Assembly: GCA_038214135.1 (NCBI GenBank)
Contig: JBBQSD010000045.1
Location: 1-41,942 of the forward strand
Direction: 5' to 3'
Source of the DNA: JANLSE01 sp038214135
Lineage (GTDB): Bacteria > Chloroflexota > Chloroflexia > Chloroflexales > Roseiflexaceae
DNA length: 41,942 nt
The notes below the pieces were generated by a model that was not told where the DNA came from, searched no databases, and saw only the letters and a list, made by a program, of their open reading frames with translations. The position numbers were made by a program, and so were the translations under genes. Numbering within the stretch: position 1 is the stretch's first letter; each line of letters starts with the position of its first letter. This document shows, piece by piece, positions 1 through 8,175 of the stretch.

Positions 1-20
1 TCACGAACGGAATTGGCCCC

Positions 21-141
21 TGAACCAGTGGCGTGCAGGTCGCGCTGTGGACCCACCCCGTTCCATCCCGAACCGGGTCGTGAAACGCAGCTGCGCCGAA
101 GGTACTGGCGGTTTGACCGCTGGGAGAACAGGTCTGTGCGC
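21..141 (+). rRNA. rrf: 5S ribosomal RNA (unusual ends)
   Basis: The stretch carries hallmark 5S segments in the right order: the loop C region CCGTTCCATCCCGAAC, then GTGAAACGC, GCGCCGAAGGTACTGG and GGGAGAACAGGT. Helix II can be drawn as GTGCAG pairing with CTGCGC. It is followed by a strong terminator hairpin, as expected at the end of an rRNA operon, so 23S should lie just left of the window. Two things are odd. I find no 5' complement to the 3' terminal strand TCTGTGCGC, so the closing helix I is not evident. The segment between helix II and the CCCGTTCC motif also looks about 10 nt longer than usual. Both ends are approximate. It could be a functional divergent copy or a decaying one. Confidence 0.8.
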
Positions 142-151
142 TATACTATTA

Positions 152-189
152 GCAAAAGCTCACTTCTCCATGGAGAAGTGAGCTTTTGC
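152..189 (+). terminator. rRNA operon terminator hairpin
   Basis: A perfect 19-bp inverted repeat (152-170 with 171-189, centre CCATGG) sits just after the 5S gene. The right arm ends in CTTTTGC, giving a short U run inside the stem. Position and strength suggest it ends the rRNA transcript. Because it is symmetric it could also stop transcription entering from uxuA on the other strand, whose stop is at 215. Confidence 0.75.
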
Positions 190-214
190 ATGACTGTGAA
201 CTAAATATAAGCTA

Positions 215-1282
215 TTAGATCAAAGCTAGCGTTGCGCGCATCCAGCCCAATGCATAGGCTTTGCCTGCATGCCATGGTGCCGCACAACTCATGGCTGGCG
301 TGTGATCGGGGATAACAACACCATCGTAGCCATTGCGCTTGAGAATACGCATCGCTTCGGCCATGTTTACATCCCCATCGTCAACAAACATTTCATCATA
401 TACTGGTACTTTCCCGCGTACATTGCGGAAGTGGACATAACAGATTCGGCCAGTTTTGCTATAGCGATCAACAACCTCATAGATATCGCTGCCATCGTTC
501 ATCTCGGCCAGTGTGCCAATACAGAATTCCATGCCATTGTAATGGCTAGAAGCGCTATCGAGCACGCGCTGATAGAGATCCGCACGATAGACAAGCCGTG
601 GCGTGCCGCGCAGTATCGCAAGTGGTGGATCATCTGGGTGAAGGGCGAGGCGTACACCAGCTTCCTCGGCGACTGGTAGTACCTCGTGCAAAAAGGCTTC
701 AAAGCGCCGCCATAGTTCTTCGTGGGAAATAGGCGCAATGGTTCCGTTGCGGCCCTCTGGATCAAAGACATTCTGATCATAGATCATGTTCCAGACCATA
801 CCGTGTGGAATGGGTGGTTGCTCTGGATTATGGTAGCCTACTGAGAGTGCGCCACCCCGCGCTGCTGGTACTTCGACCCGCCCCCACACGCCAGCAATGC
901 TGAAGTTATAACCAAAGACTGGAATGCCGGCCGCTCCTGTATTGCGGATGATTTGTTTCACATGTTCTATCTGTTCATTGCGACGTGGCCCATCGAGAAG
1001 AATATCCGACCAATGCGCTGGTTCGAAGTTCTCGATTGCCTCTAGTTGCAATCCTTCGGCGCGGATCGCATTAGCAAGATCGCGCATGCCTGCGGCGCTC
1101 CAGATGTGTTCCTCTGGATCTGATACTCCAAAACCGGATGTGCCTCCAGCGGTGGTTCGTTGCTGCTGTTTGTTGAAATTCCCAACAATATGGGCAACAA
1201 TATGTGTCGCACCAGCATGCTTTGCAAAGCGAAAATTATCGGTTGTGAGCATATTCCCATAGAGCCCGAGGCCAAGCTTCAT
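215..1282 (-). CDS. uxuA: Mannonate dehydratase
   Basis: The 355-residue protein matches the UxuA family, which dehydrates D-mannonate to 2-dehydro-3-deoxy-D-gluconate in hexuronate (glucuronate) breakdown in the cytoplasm. It has the TIM-barrel, xylose-isomerase-like metal-site motifs of the family: ALHPDDPP, EFCIGT, YVHFRNVRG, DGDVNM and PDHTP, with a typical C-terminal YALGWMRA. At 355 residues it belongs to the shorter UxuA type (E. coli UxuA is near 394). The ATG at 1282 directly begins the conserved MKLGLGLYG; the ribosome site upstream is weak. No other hexuronate genes are next to it, so it appears to be transcribed alone toward the rRNA terminator. Confidence 0.93.
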   Translation of the reverse strand: MKLGLGLYGNMLTTDNFRFAKHAGATHIVAHIVGNFNKQQQRTTAGGTSGFGVSDPEEHIWSAAGMRDLANAIRAEGLQLEAIENFEPAHWSDILLDGPRRNEQIEHVKQIIRNTGAAGIPVFGYNFSIAGVWGRVEVPAARGGALSVGYHNPEQPPIPHGMVWNMIYDQNVFDPEGRNGTIAPISHEELWRRFEAFLHEVLPVAEEAGVRLALHPDDPPLAILRGTPRLVYRADLYQRVLDSASSHYNGMEFCIGTLAEMNDGSDIYEVVDRYSKTGRICYVHFRNVRGKVPVYDEMFVDDGDVNMAEAMRILKRNGYDGVVIPDHTPAMSCAAPWHAGKAYALGWMRATLALI

Positions 1283-1674
1283 TGCTGATCTGCTTTCTAC
1301 TGTACTTATCTTCTATAACTATTAGTATAACGCCGATCCCTATGTTTGCGAATATCAAGACAGACTATGTGCTGGATTAGCCTACCATCTTTTGGGCGTT
1401 AGCCCGTTCCATACAGTCGAGGGTCGCATTGCTGCCCTCGACTTTTTGTTGCTTGCATATTTGGCAGCAGAACCCTATGAACGCGATGGGTAGAGGTAGC
1501 ACTCGCATAGCGGCTGTTGTGAGACATGAAGTATAATAAAGAAATCGCCATGCAGCCCGTTCATGTTGTGTTTGTTTGGTATTGCGCTTGGTCAGTGTGG
1601 TCGAGAAGGCCCTTGATTGCGTATGCAATCGAATCGCTGCTCCAGTTGGTTTTCATAGTGTTAGGAATGCGCGT
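1283..1674. other. Intergenic region between uxuA and the sigma-factor gene
   Basis: No convincing protein gene is seen. The region holds divergent promoter space for uxuA (-) and the sigma gene (+). It contains a small GGGC/GCCC hairpin near 1394-1405, an intrinsic terminator at 1416-1447, a TATAAT box at 1532-1537 without a clear -35, and a palindrome GATTGC-GTAT-GCAATC at 1615-1630, 45 bases before the sigma start, that could be an operator. The upstream in-frame extension of the sigma ORF (from 1576) crosses this palindrome and is judged non-coding. Confidence 0.5.
1416..1447 (+). terminator. Intrinsic terminator without an obvious upstream gene
   Basis: GTCGAGGG (1416-1423) pairs with CCCTCGAC (1435-1442) and is followed by TTTTT. 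No plus-strand coding gene lies upstream between it and the 5S terminator, so it may end a short untranslated transcript starting after the TATAAC at 1325-1330, or act as a barrier before the sigma gene. Confidence 0.6.
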
Positions 1675-2469
1675 ATGACTCAGATGGAAATTACCTCTGA
1701 TATGCTTGAACAACAATGCCAACAGGCGGTTGAGCGAGTTATTGCGCGCTATCAGTGCTATCTTCTTGAACCGACCGAGTATACACGTCGAACTGTCGAG
1801 TACATGCGACAGGGCAATGCTGATAGTCCATCAAAAGCTGCAATTGGTGTCTATAGCCTGGCACTCTATCATGCGTGTTCTGGGCGCGAAGGGCTTGATC
1901 GCCAGGAGCGCGGGTACGTGGAGCTGCATCGCTATTTGTATTCTGCGGCAGCCTGGCGCTACCCAGAAGTTTGTGATGATGCAACCCAAATGGCACTTGA
2001 ACGGATCTATACCGATTTTGCACGCTGCCGGGTGCCAATTGCGTTTCTTATGTTTGCATTTCGTGAACTGATGAATGCTGCCCGCATCCTGCGTCGGCAA
2101 GCTGGTTATTATGCCTATTCTCTTGAGAACGCAATCGGTGATAACGAAGAGACCATGATTACGTTTCTTGTTGATCCACTTCAGCCCGATCCACTGCTTG
2201 TTGTGATTGAGCAGGAAGCCCTGGCCCAGCTTCATCAACTTATTGCCGAATTTCGGCGTGCTTATCCACGAGCAGTTAATCAGATTGCGGCGCTTGTAAT
2301 GAAATATCTGCGTGGCATGGATGATCTGGCAATTAGCCAAGCCCTGAAGGTATCGGTCAAGAGTGTTCACGAGCTTCGTTCACGTGCGAGCAAGAAGCTC
2401 CGTGAGGATCCACAGTGGCGGGTGCTTGCGCATGGAGCGGGATTGCTTCCCGAAGATCCCGAACTATAA
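1675..2469 (+). CDS. Sigma-70-family (ECF-like) RNA polymerase sigma factor
   Basis: The 264-residue product looks like a short sigma factor. Residues about 95-140 (YPEVCDDATQMALERIY and on) resemble sigma region 2, with a DDA.Q.ALERIY core. The C-terminal part, about 185-245, is a region-4-like helix-turn-helix (LRGMDDLAISQALKVS, then VKSVHELRSRASKKLRE). I chose the ATG at 1675 because TTAGGA at 1661-1666 is a well-placed ribosome site; the reading frame is open upstream to 1576 but through a palindrome. It would redirect RNA polymerase to a special promoter set. The zinc-finger protein gene starts 88 bases downstream on the same strand and is probably its regulator. The fold call is from motif reading, so it is family level only. 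Confidence 0.75.
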   Translation: MTQMEITSDMLEQQCQQAVERVIARYQCYLLEPTEYTRRTVEYMRQGNADSPSKAAIGVYSLALYHACSGREGLDRQERGYVELHRYLYSAAAWRYPEVCDDATQMALERIYTDFARCRVPIAFLMFAFRELMNAARILRRQAGYYAYSLENAIGDNEETMITFLVDPLQPDPLLVVIEQEALAQLHQLIAEFRRAYPRAVNQIAALVMKYLRGMDDLAISQALKVSVKSVHELRSRASKKLREDPQWRVLAHGAGLLPEDPEL

Positions 2470-2557
2470 CGCGCCCAATGACATGTTCTGCTACATTGTG
2501 ATGAGATGTGCAAGATTTTGTTATTGGCTGCTCCTTATTAGGGAGAGAGGAATATTC

Positions 2558-3235
2558 ATGACTGAGGGCAAGCAACCTGTTAATCAATCGAAAGCATCTG
2601 TTGCAGCACACCACGCAGCGCAGGAGCAGCTTCTGTTATACGCCACGATCCTTGTGCAGGGCCATAACCCTGCAGAACGCTATCCGCAGATCGCAGCTCA
2701 TCTTATTGGCTGTTCAATTTGTCGGAGCGAGTTGGAAGAACTGCTGGCGATTGGGAGGCCAGTATTTACTGGCGAGCTTCCGCAAGTGATCATGTATCCG
2801 CCAGCTGATCTGTCATTTCTCCGATCCAATCAACGAACAAGACCCTGGTGGATCGATATGGCTGGGCATTTGATTATTGTGTTTTCAGAATCACTGCTCA
2901 ATACACTAGGCCCGCCATTATTGATTGGCAATGCTCGTGGCCGCTTACTGTACGATTATATCCAGGAATCAGGCAGCATCCCTGGCGTCAATGCAAGAAT
3001 TGAGGTATTTGCCGTTGATCAGCAGCCGGATATGAGTTGTGTTCGGGTGTTTGTTGAGATCCTGAGTCGTGATTCATTCGATCAGCACGGCAGTGTTGTG
3101 CGGGCCCAGGCCGAGCAACTAACCTGGCAGGGTACGACTGACGAGAGTGGCACAGTTTCCTTTGAACCAGTTCCTCTGAGTGCAATCCCATACCTGCGGA
3201 TTGAGATCGCGCCAGCGTATACAGCCACACCTTAA
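2558..3235 (+). CDS. Zinc-finger anti-sigma-like protein
   Basis: The product is a 225-residue soluble-looking protein. Near the N-terminus it has H48-x3-C52-x2-C55 (AAHLIGCSICRSELEELL), the zinc-binding signature of ZAS-type anti-sigma factors. The rest is beta-rich and has no clear membrane span, unlike most membrane-bound anti-sigmas; the C-terminal 80 residues (ARIEVFAV onward) may be an Ig-like or sensor domain. The start at 2558 is set by the strong GGGAGAGAGG ribosome site at 2541-2550; longer in-frame versions overlap the sigma gene. By position after the sigma gene I infer it binds and restrains that factor. It converges on the CHAT protease gene, which ends 65 bases away. Confidence 0.65.
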   Translation: MTEGKQPVNQSKASVAAHHAAQEQLLLYATILVQGHNPAERYPQIAAHLIGCSICRSELEELLAIGRPVFTGELPQVIMYPPADLSFLRSNQRTRPWWIDMAGHLIIVFSESLLNTLGPPLLIGNARGRLLYDYIQESGSIPGVNARIEVFAVDQQPDMSCVRVFVEILSRDSFDQHGSVVRAQAEQLTWQGTTDESGTVSFEPVPLSAIPYLRIEIAPAYTATP

Positions 3236-3300
3236 CAATTGAGTAGATCGATTTTGGGTTATCTGCTGCCTTCCAATGCTAGGTTCTTGGTTCTCGGCTA

Positions 3301-5958
3301 TTACGTAGGTCGGCCAATCAACATGAATGGTGCCCAATACCGTGGATCTGCGTAGGGCTGGGCGTCGCCTTGCTGCATAGCAGTATTTGCCAGATTCTCA
3401 AGGGGTGCAGCATACGCAGCGTACATATCTCGCCAACGGCGAAAGGTTATTGCAAGCTCAAATCCCGTCATCGCCCGAACAGCTGCCAGCGTATCTCGTA
3501 ATGCTGCTGCTGGGGGTTGCCCCTGGAGTTGCGCCTGATAGAAGTGTTCCATTACGAGCAGGGTGACAATATCGGTGGCTTCCCATAGGGTACAGATAAC
3601 AGTTGCCGCGCCAGCATACAGAAACGCACGCTGTAGACCAAATAGTTCATCGCCAGGGACTACCTGACTGAGGCCGCTGGTGCAGGCGCTGAGGATGACA
3701 AGATCGGCATGTAGATTGAGCCGAGCGATAATTGTTCGGGCACTCAGGGCTTCATCGGCAGCAATATACAGTTTCGAATCAAGCGGATCGAGGGCATTAT
3801 AGATCGCATGGCCGGCAATATGCAGCCAGCGGGCGTGTGTACCATCGGTTATTAGGCCTTCGATTTTTGGCGCAGCACCTGTCCACGCAACGCCACCCAT
3901 TAACGCAGCAATGGCATCGGCTTCGATTTCTGCATACTGAAGTGCATTGTTTCCCTGGCCGTTGTAGCCCAAGGCCAGCATGCCACGGCCACGGCCACTG
4001 GCTTGCCCAAGGCAATTACGCAACAGAATTGTTGCACTTGGTGCAAGCGCAATTGCTGGCCCTGTTGCATGCAGCAGGTAGCTATTGGTCGGCGCACGCA
4101 GCGCAACAAACGGGACATAATGCAGCGGCCCATGCGGAATGATATACAGCAGCTTGCACGCAGGGAGGAGGTGTTCAATTGGGCTGAACAACTGCTCATA
4201 TAAATGGGTGAGCTTCCGATCCTGCAGAAGATGCCGCCCTGGAACTGGATCACTCGGTGATGGCCGCAGGAGATTTGGATTAAACGCCACACGATGGACT
4301 TCATAGTGATTACGGGTAATAGCAAATAGCAAAATCTGGGGAGTGAGGGTCAAGTGTTCGCGAAGGCGTGTGTTCTCTTTCGGAAGCTTATTGAGCACAT
4401 GCTCACCCTGAGGCAGTACCCCAATCGTAAAATACTCTATCAGAACGGCATCATCTGCAAGCTGCTGCTGGATATCGCTGAGCTTTACGGTTGGCAGATC
4501 GACGACGGCATACAGTTCGGGTGCTTTTTTGACCAGCATATCCAGGAATGCGCGTGAGCGTGCGCGCTCGACATAATCAAATGCATCAGTTACACGGCCA
4601 CATTCAAGGCACAGTAGTATCATCGATTCATAGATCTGCTGGCTACTCCCAAGCAATCCAAGTTTCATTTCCTCGTTTTCGGTCATCCCACGCAGATCTT
4701 CGATATAGGTGATTGCTTCGTGATACGCCTGCAATGCCGCAGCATAATCGGCTTGCCGCTTGAACACATCGCCACGCCGATACTGGATCAATGCCAGCAC
4801 ATGGTGATTGCGTAGCCGCTGCGCCAAGGAGGTTGCTTGATTATAGGCTGCTAGTGCGGCATCCCAGCGCGCTTGAGTTTGGTACAGAAACCCAAGATGC
4901 AGCAAATTATCCATTGTGAGGGCAACATCGCCGTGATCTGCCGATTGCGCCTCAGCGAGACCTTGCAGATAGGCGCTTTCGCTAGAAGCTTCCTCGCCCA
5001 ACATATGAAAGAGGAACCCCTGGCAGGAATACAGATTGGCGAGTTGCGCCATGATACCAATCGCCTGATATAACTGGATCGCCTGCTGGAAGTGTTGTTG
5101 TGCATCACTCCAGCGGCCAAGTTGCATCGCATTATTGCCAATTTCGTGCAGCGCCTGCGCTTGGCGGGTCGTATTGCCCAACAGGCGAAACACCTGTAAA
5201 CTTTGCAGGCTCAGGTCGAGCGCACGTTCATAGCGGCCTATTTCACTATAGACCATGCCCATATTTAGGAGTGCGTAGCCCTGATATGGCAGATTTTTGA
5301 GGATGCTGGCCTGTTCGTGAACCTGTAGATATGCTGCAATTGCTTGATCATAGCGAGCCTGGAACCAATGGGCCTGCCCAAGCGCATTCAAAATTTGTAC
5401 ACGCAGATCATTGGAGAGATCCGGTTGGCGCAGGAGTTCCTGCAATAGCTGCTGGCCGCCATCATAATTCTGGGTGCGAATCGCAATAAAGCCATCGTAG
5501 AACAACAACTGCTGGAGATGCCGAGCTTGCCGAGGATTGACCGCACGAACCATCGCAACATAGCGCGTGATCGTCTGCCATTCCCGTCGGGCGGCAATCA
5601 GCAGAAACAGTTCGCCCAGATGGGCAAGGCAATCATCTTCGGCTAACCGAGAGCCGGTTAGGGGATCTTGAACCTGAGTCATCTGGGCGAGAAAATAGTG
5701 GAACATCCGGGTTCGTAGTGCAAGCTCTGCCTGTGGATGATCAGTGCGGAGTTGCGTCAACATCTGCACGCGAATATCGTCGCGAATGCGGAACGCGGCC
5801 ATATCTGGCAGTGCAACCACCATATCACTCGATAGGAGCGGGCCAATGATCTCAGCAGCTTCTGGAGCAAGCGCCAGCAACAGATCGCTATCAAACCAGT
5901 GCAGCATTCCACAGAACGAGAGGAGTTTTTGGTCGGTCGATGGTACTTCTTCGGTCAT
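3301..5958 (-). CDS. TPR-CHAT caspase-like protease
   Basis: This 885-residue protein has a helical N-terminal region, a long run of tetratricopeptide repeats (about residues 150-430, e.g. LLNMGMVYSEIGRYERALDL and ALHEIGNNAMQLGRWSDAQQ) and a C-terminal CHAT peptidase domain (about 580-885). The caspase-like dyad is present: His717 in LHIAGHA and Cys759 in LVILSACTSG, followed by the typical GDELFGLQRAFLYAGA and CTLWEATD segments. CHAT proteases cleave specific protein partners; the TPRs probably sense or dock a partner. It is head to head with the metalloprotease gene (38 bases apart) and tail to tail with the anti-sigma-like gene. I infer it could cut one of these neighbours; substrate unknown. 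Confidence 0.9.
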   Translation of the reverse strand: MTEEVPSTDQKLLSFCGMLHWFDSDLLLALAPEAAEIIGPLLSSDMVVALPDMAAFRIRDDIRVQMLTQLRTDHPQAELALRTRMFHYFLAQMTQVQDPLTGSRLAEDDCLAHLGELFLLIAARREWQTITRYVAMVRAVNPRQARHLQQLLFYDGFIAIRTQNYDGGQQLLQELLRQPDLSNDLRVQILNALGQAHWFQARYDQAIAAYLQVHEQASILKNLPYQGYALLNMGMVYSEIGRYERALDLSLQSLQVFRLLGNTTRQAQALHEIGNNAMQLGRWSDAQQHFQQAIQLYQAIGIMAQLANLYSCQGFLFHMLGEEASSESAYLQGLAEAQSADHGDVALTMDNLLHLGFLYQTQARWDAALAAYNQATSLAQRLRNHHVLALIQYRRGDVFKRQADYAAALQAYHEAITYIEDLRGMTENEEMKLGLLGSSQQIYESMILLCLECGRVTDAFDYVERARSRAFLDMLVKKAPELYAVVDLPTVKLSDIQQQLADDAVLIEYFTIGVLPQGEHVLNKLPKENTRLREHLTLTPQILLFAITRNHYEVHRVAFNPNLLRPSPSDPVPGRHLLQDRKLTHLYEQLFSPIEHLLPACKLLYIIPHGPLHYVPFVALRAPTNSYLLHATGPAIALAPSATILLRNCLGQASGRGRGMLALGYNGQGNNALQYAEIEADAIAALMGGVAWTGAAPKIEGLITDGTHARWLHIAGHAIYNALDPLDSKLYIAADEALSARTIIARLNLHADLVILSACTSGLSQVVPGDELFGLQRAFLYAGAATVICTLWEATDIVTLLVMEHFYQAQLQGQPPAAALRDTLAAVRAMTGFELAITFRRWRDMYAAYAAPLENLANTAMQQGDAQPYADPRYWAPFMLIGRPT

Positions 5959-5996
5959 AGCATGGATCTACTCATTATCACAATAGGAGGCAACAT

Positions 5997-8108
5997 ATGA
6001 GTGAACTAGACGAAATATTCATTCTCAACGACGATCAGCCGACGAAGCCAAAAACTCCAGATACGCTGGATGTCAACCTTCCTCCAGTTCAACCAGCGAC
6101 ATCACTTCCCACGCCTATTGCGAAAGTGCGCCTCCAGCCCGCAGTTGATGACATAGAACATTTGGTTGCGCGTGGCTATCCGCTACCCGATGGATTATAT
6201 CAGAGCAATGACGTATTGGCTGCGAATTTCAAGCCAGCACCGCCCGATCCATTTACATTGCTTGCTCGGATTCCTAATTGGGCCTATCGCTGCTATACCG
6301 TCGTACCTGTACAAACAGAAAGTGGCGCGTTTCAACCGAACCTTTATCTGTTCAATGTGATTGTTGCACTCGAATGGAACCCCGATGCCGTGTTTCTTGA
6401 ACGATTGCGCTGGGCCTTTCAGCAGGCATCCGACTTCCTCTTCGATGCGACTGATGGTTGGATGGCATTTGGCCAGGTGATATTTGGCGGTGTGGAGCTA
6501 ATGGGATGTGCCGATATTCAGATTATGGCCTCGAATCGCCTGCATCCACGCAGTTGGGTCGGTGGTATGTTTGAAAAAGAGCAGCATCGGCCGATCCGCA
6601 TCGGACGTGGAGTGTGGAGTGATCGGCAGGAGGTTGCGTTCACATGGGAAGAACCAGAGGCATATCGCATTCTCGTCCATGAGTGGGGCCACTATGCACT
6701 GTATCTTGGTGATGAGTATCTCAGCCCACCAAAGACGATCTCCGATGGCATAGCAGCAGCGTTTACCGTTATCATTCCACAAATTGTGGCTGGCACTGAG
6801 TCGATCATGGCCAATACCGAAGGCATCAGCGAGTTGAGTTCGGAGGCATGGAGAAAATTACGCGCCAAACACTATCGAAAAATCCCATCAAATCGCCGAC
6901 AACGAGTTGGGCCGCAGCGGGTACCAGGGGCGCTGCCACGCTTTTTCCTGCAAAAGAATTGGTATGAACAATACAGTCAAGCACCAGATGTGCCACAGGT
7001 AGTTATACCACGCCAGGCTAGCGCAGAAGCCGAGCAATTGATTACTCAATTCCAGAAACCAATGCAATTTCGCCACTGCTGGCTGTATGTGCTGCCGGAT
7101 CTTACTGAGCAGCAGGCACCAACACGTATTCTTGCCCAGGGTAGCCTGGATGCCCGCTCAAAAGATCAAGATTATCCATTGTTGGGTGCCAAGCCAGATG
7201 ATACGGTTGTTTTGATCAGCGCACCACCGAATGAGAACCCGCTCATTCTCCACGGAACAGTGAACTCGGATCGGCATATTACGAATTGGCAGCCCTATGA
7301 ATCCAGCGCACTGCCAATTGTTGCTGTTGTGCCTGCGCCTACGGTTGATCAGCAGGGCCGCTCACAGGTATATATACGGGTGCGGTTCGCCGATCATACC
7401 CAGCCAACGCAGGTGGCGATCTACCCCCTTGGCCAGGCGAGTAACCAAGCTGGCATTGTTCTGGAAGATGCTGGTCGTGTCGATGGCGCAGATTGGATGA
7501 GCAAACCAGTTACATTGCCAACCCTCGATGGACATGTCTTTGTGCGAACGCAAGGTGGGCTTGCGATAACAACGTTTTCGCAGGGTGGCGATCCGCCATT
7601 TCACAATCCGGCACCAGCAAACCCGATCAATGCTGGTTCTGCCGATGGCAATGCCATGTTGTTCTTCTACAAACCGGAAGGTAGCGAGCCTGATCAGCTC
7701 TATGACACAGTCAAGGTTGTGACCACCCGTGTTGCAGGTGTGCCATATATGGCTACGCTCCGATCGCAGACACGCATTCTGAGTGCAGCCTACAGCCTGG
7801 CCAGTAATGCGGCATTGCCATCGGAACTCCATCCAACGCTGATCTTGTATTACAACCTACCAGAGGAATTGCTGAATCTTGCATCACTCATGCAGGGCGA
7901 TATTGCGGTATACCGCCTCGATGGCGCTACATGGCAGAAGCAGCCGCATGTGTTTGTGCCGATCACCCGTGGCAGCTTGTTTGTTGCGATGCCGCTCTAT
8001 AGCCAATCAGAACAGCATCCTGGCGGTTCGCTTGTTCAGGATGAAGCCGAAACGCCAGGTCAGCGCATCGAATCCTATGTTGTCTGTTGGTCGCCACATT
8101 CAGCATAG
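5997..8108 (+). CDS. Putative zinc metalloprotease (HEWGH...GDEY, M64-like motif)
   Basis: The protein has 703 residues and an excellent ribosome site (AATAGGAGGCAACAT before the ATG). Residues 228-241 read HEWGHYALYLGDEY. HExxH gives the two zinc histidines and the catalytic Glu229, and the nearby DEY recalls the third-ligand region of M64 (IgA peptidase-type) enzymes; the family assignment is tentative. The first ~50 residues are polar and Pro-rich with no signal peptide, and the C-terminal ~350 residues look like beta-sandwich domains. A cytoplasmic location, unless exported by another route, fits a role as partner or substrate of the adjacent CHAT protease. A polar N-terminal tail could be a propeptide. 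The substrate is unknown. Confidence 0.7.
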   Translation: MSELDEIFILNDDQPTKPKTPDTLDVNLPPVQPATSLPTPIAKVRLQPAVDDIEHLVARGYPLPDGLYQSNDVLAANFKPAPPDPFTLLARIPNWAYRCYTVVPVQTESGAFQPNLYLFNVIVALEWNPDAVFLERLRWAFQQASDFLFDATDGWMAFGQVIFGGVELMGCADIQIMASNRLHPRSWVGGMFEKEQHRPIRIGRGVWSDRQEVAFTWEEPEAYRILVHEWGHYALYLGDEYLSPPKTISDGIAAAFTVIIPQIVAGTESIMANTEGISELSSEAWRKLRAKHYRKIPSNRRQRVGPQRVPGALPRFFLQKNWYEQYSQAPDVPQVVIPRQASAEAEQLITQFQKPMQFRHCWLYVLPDLTEQQAPTRILAQGSLDARSKDQDYPLLGAKPDDTVVLISAPPNENPLILHGTVNSDRHITNWQPYESSALPIVAVVPAPTVDQQGRSQVYIRVRFADHTQPTQVAIYPLGQASNQAGIVLEDAGRVDGADWMSKPVTLPTLDGHVFVRTQGGLAITTFSQGGDPPFHNPAPANPINAGSADGNAMLFFYKPEGSEPDQLYDTVKVVTTRVAGVPYMATLRSQTRILSAAYSLASNAALPSELHPTLILYYNLPEELLNLASLMQGDIAVYRLDGATWQKQPHVFVPITRGSLFVAMPLYSQSEQHPGGSLVQDEAETPGQRIESYVVCWSPHSA

Positions 8109-8116
8109 TGATGTTT

Positions 8117-8150
8117 GCCCTAACCCCTCTCCCACGCCGGGGAGAGGGGA
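8117..8150. repeat. CCCCTCTCCC palindromic repeat, copy 1
   Basis: CCCCTCTCCC (8124-8133) pairs perfectly with GGGAGAGGGG (8140-8149) around a 6-base loop, preceded by CCCTAA. It lies between the metalloprotease stop and the tnpB relic, where it may serve as a terminator. The same motif type occurs at 41406-41448 inside a coding gene, so it looks like a dispersed REP-like element rather than a one-off hairpin. Confidence 0.7.
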
Positions 8151-8175
8151 ATTACTTTGTGTGAAATACCCAAGC

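Noticed and set aside
13..204. 63-residue plus-strand ORF
   Set aside because: It lies over the 5S rRNA and its terminator hairpin; the translation has no protein character.
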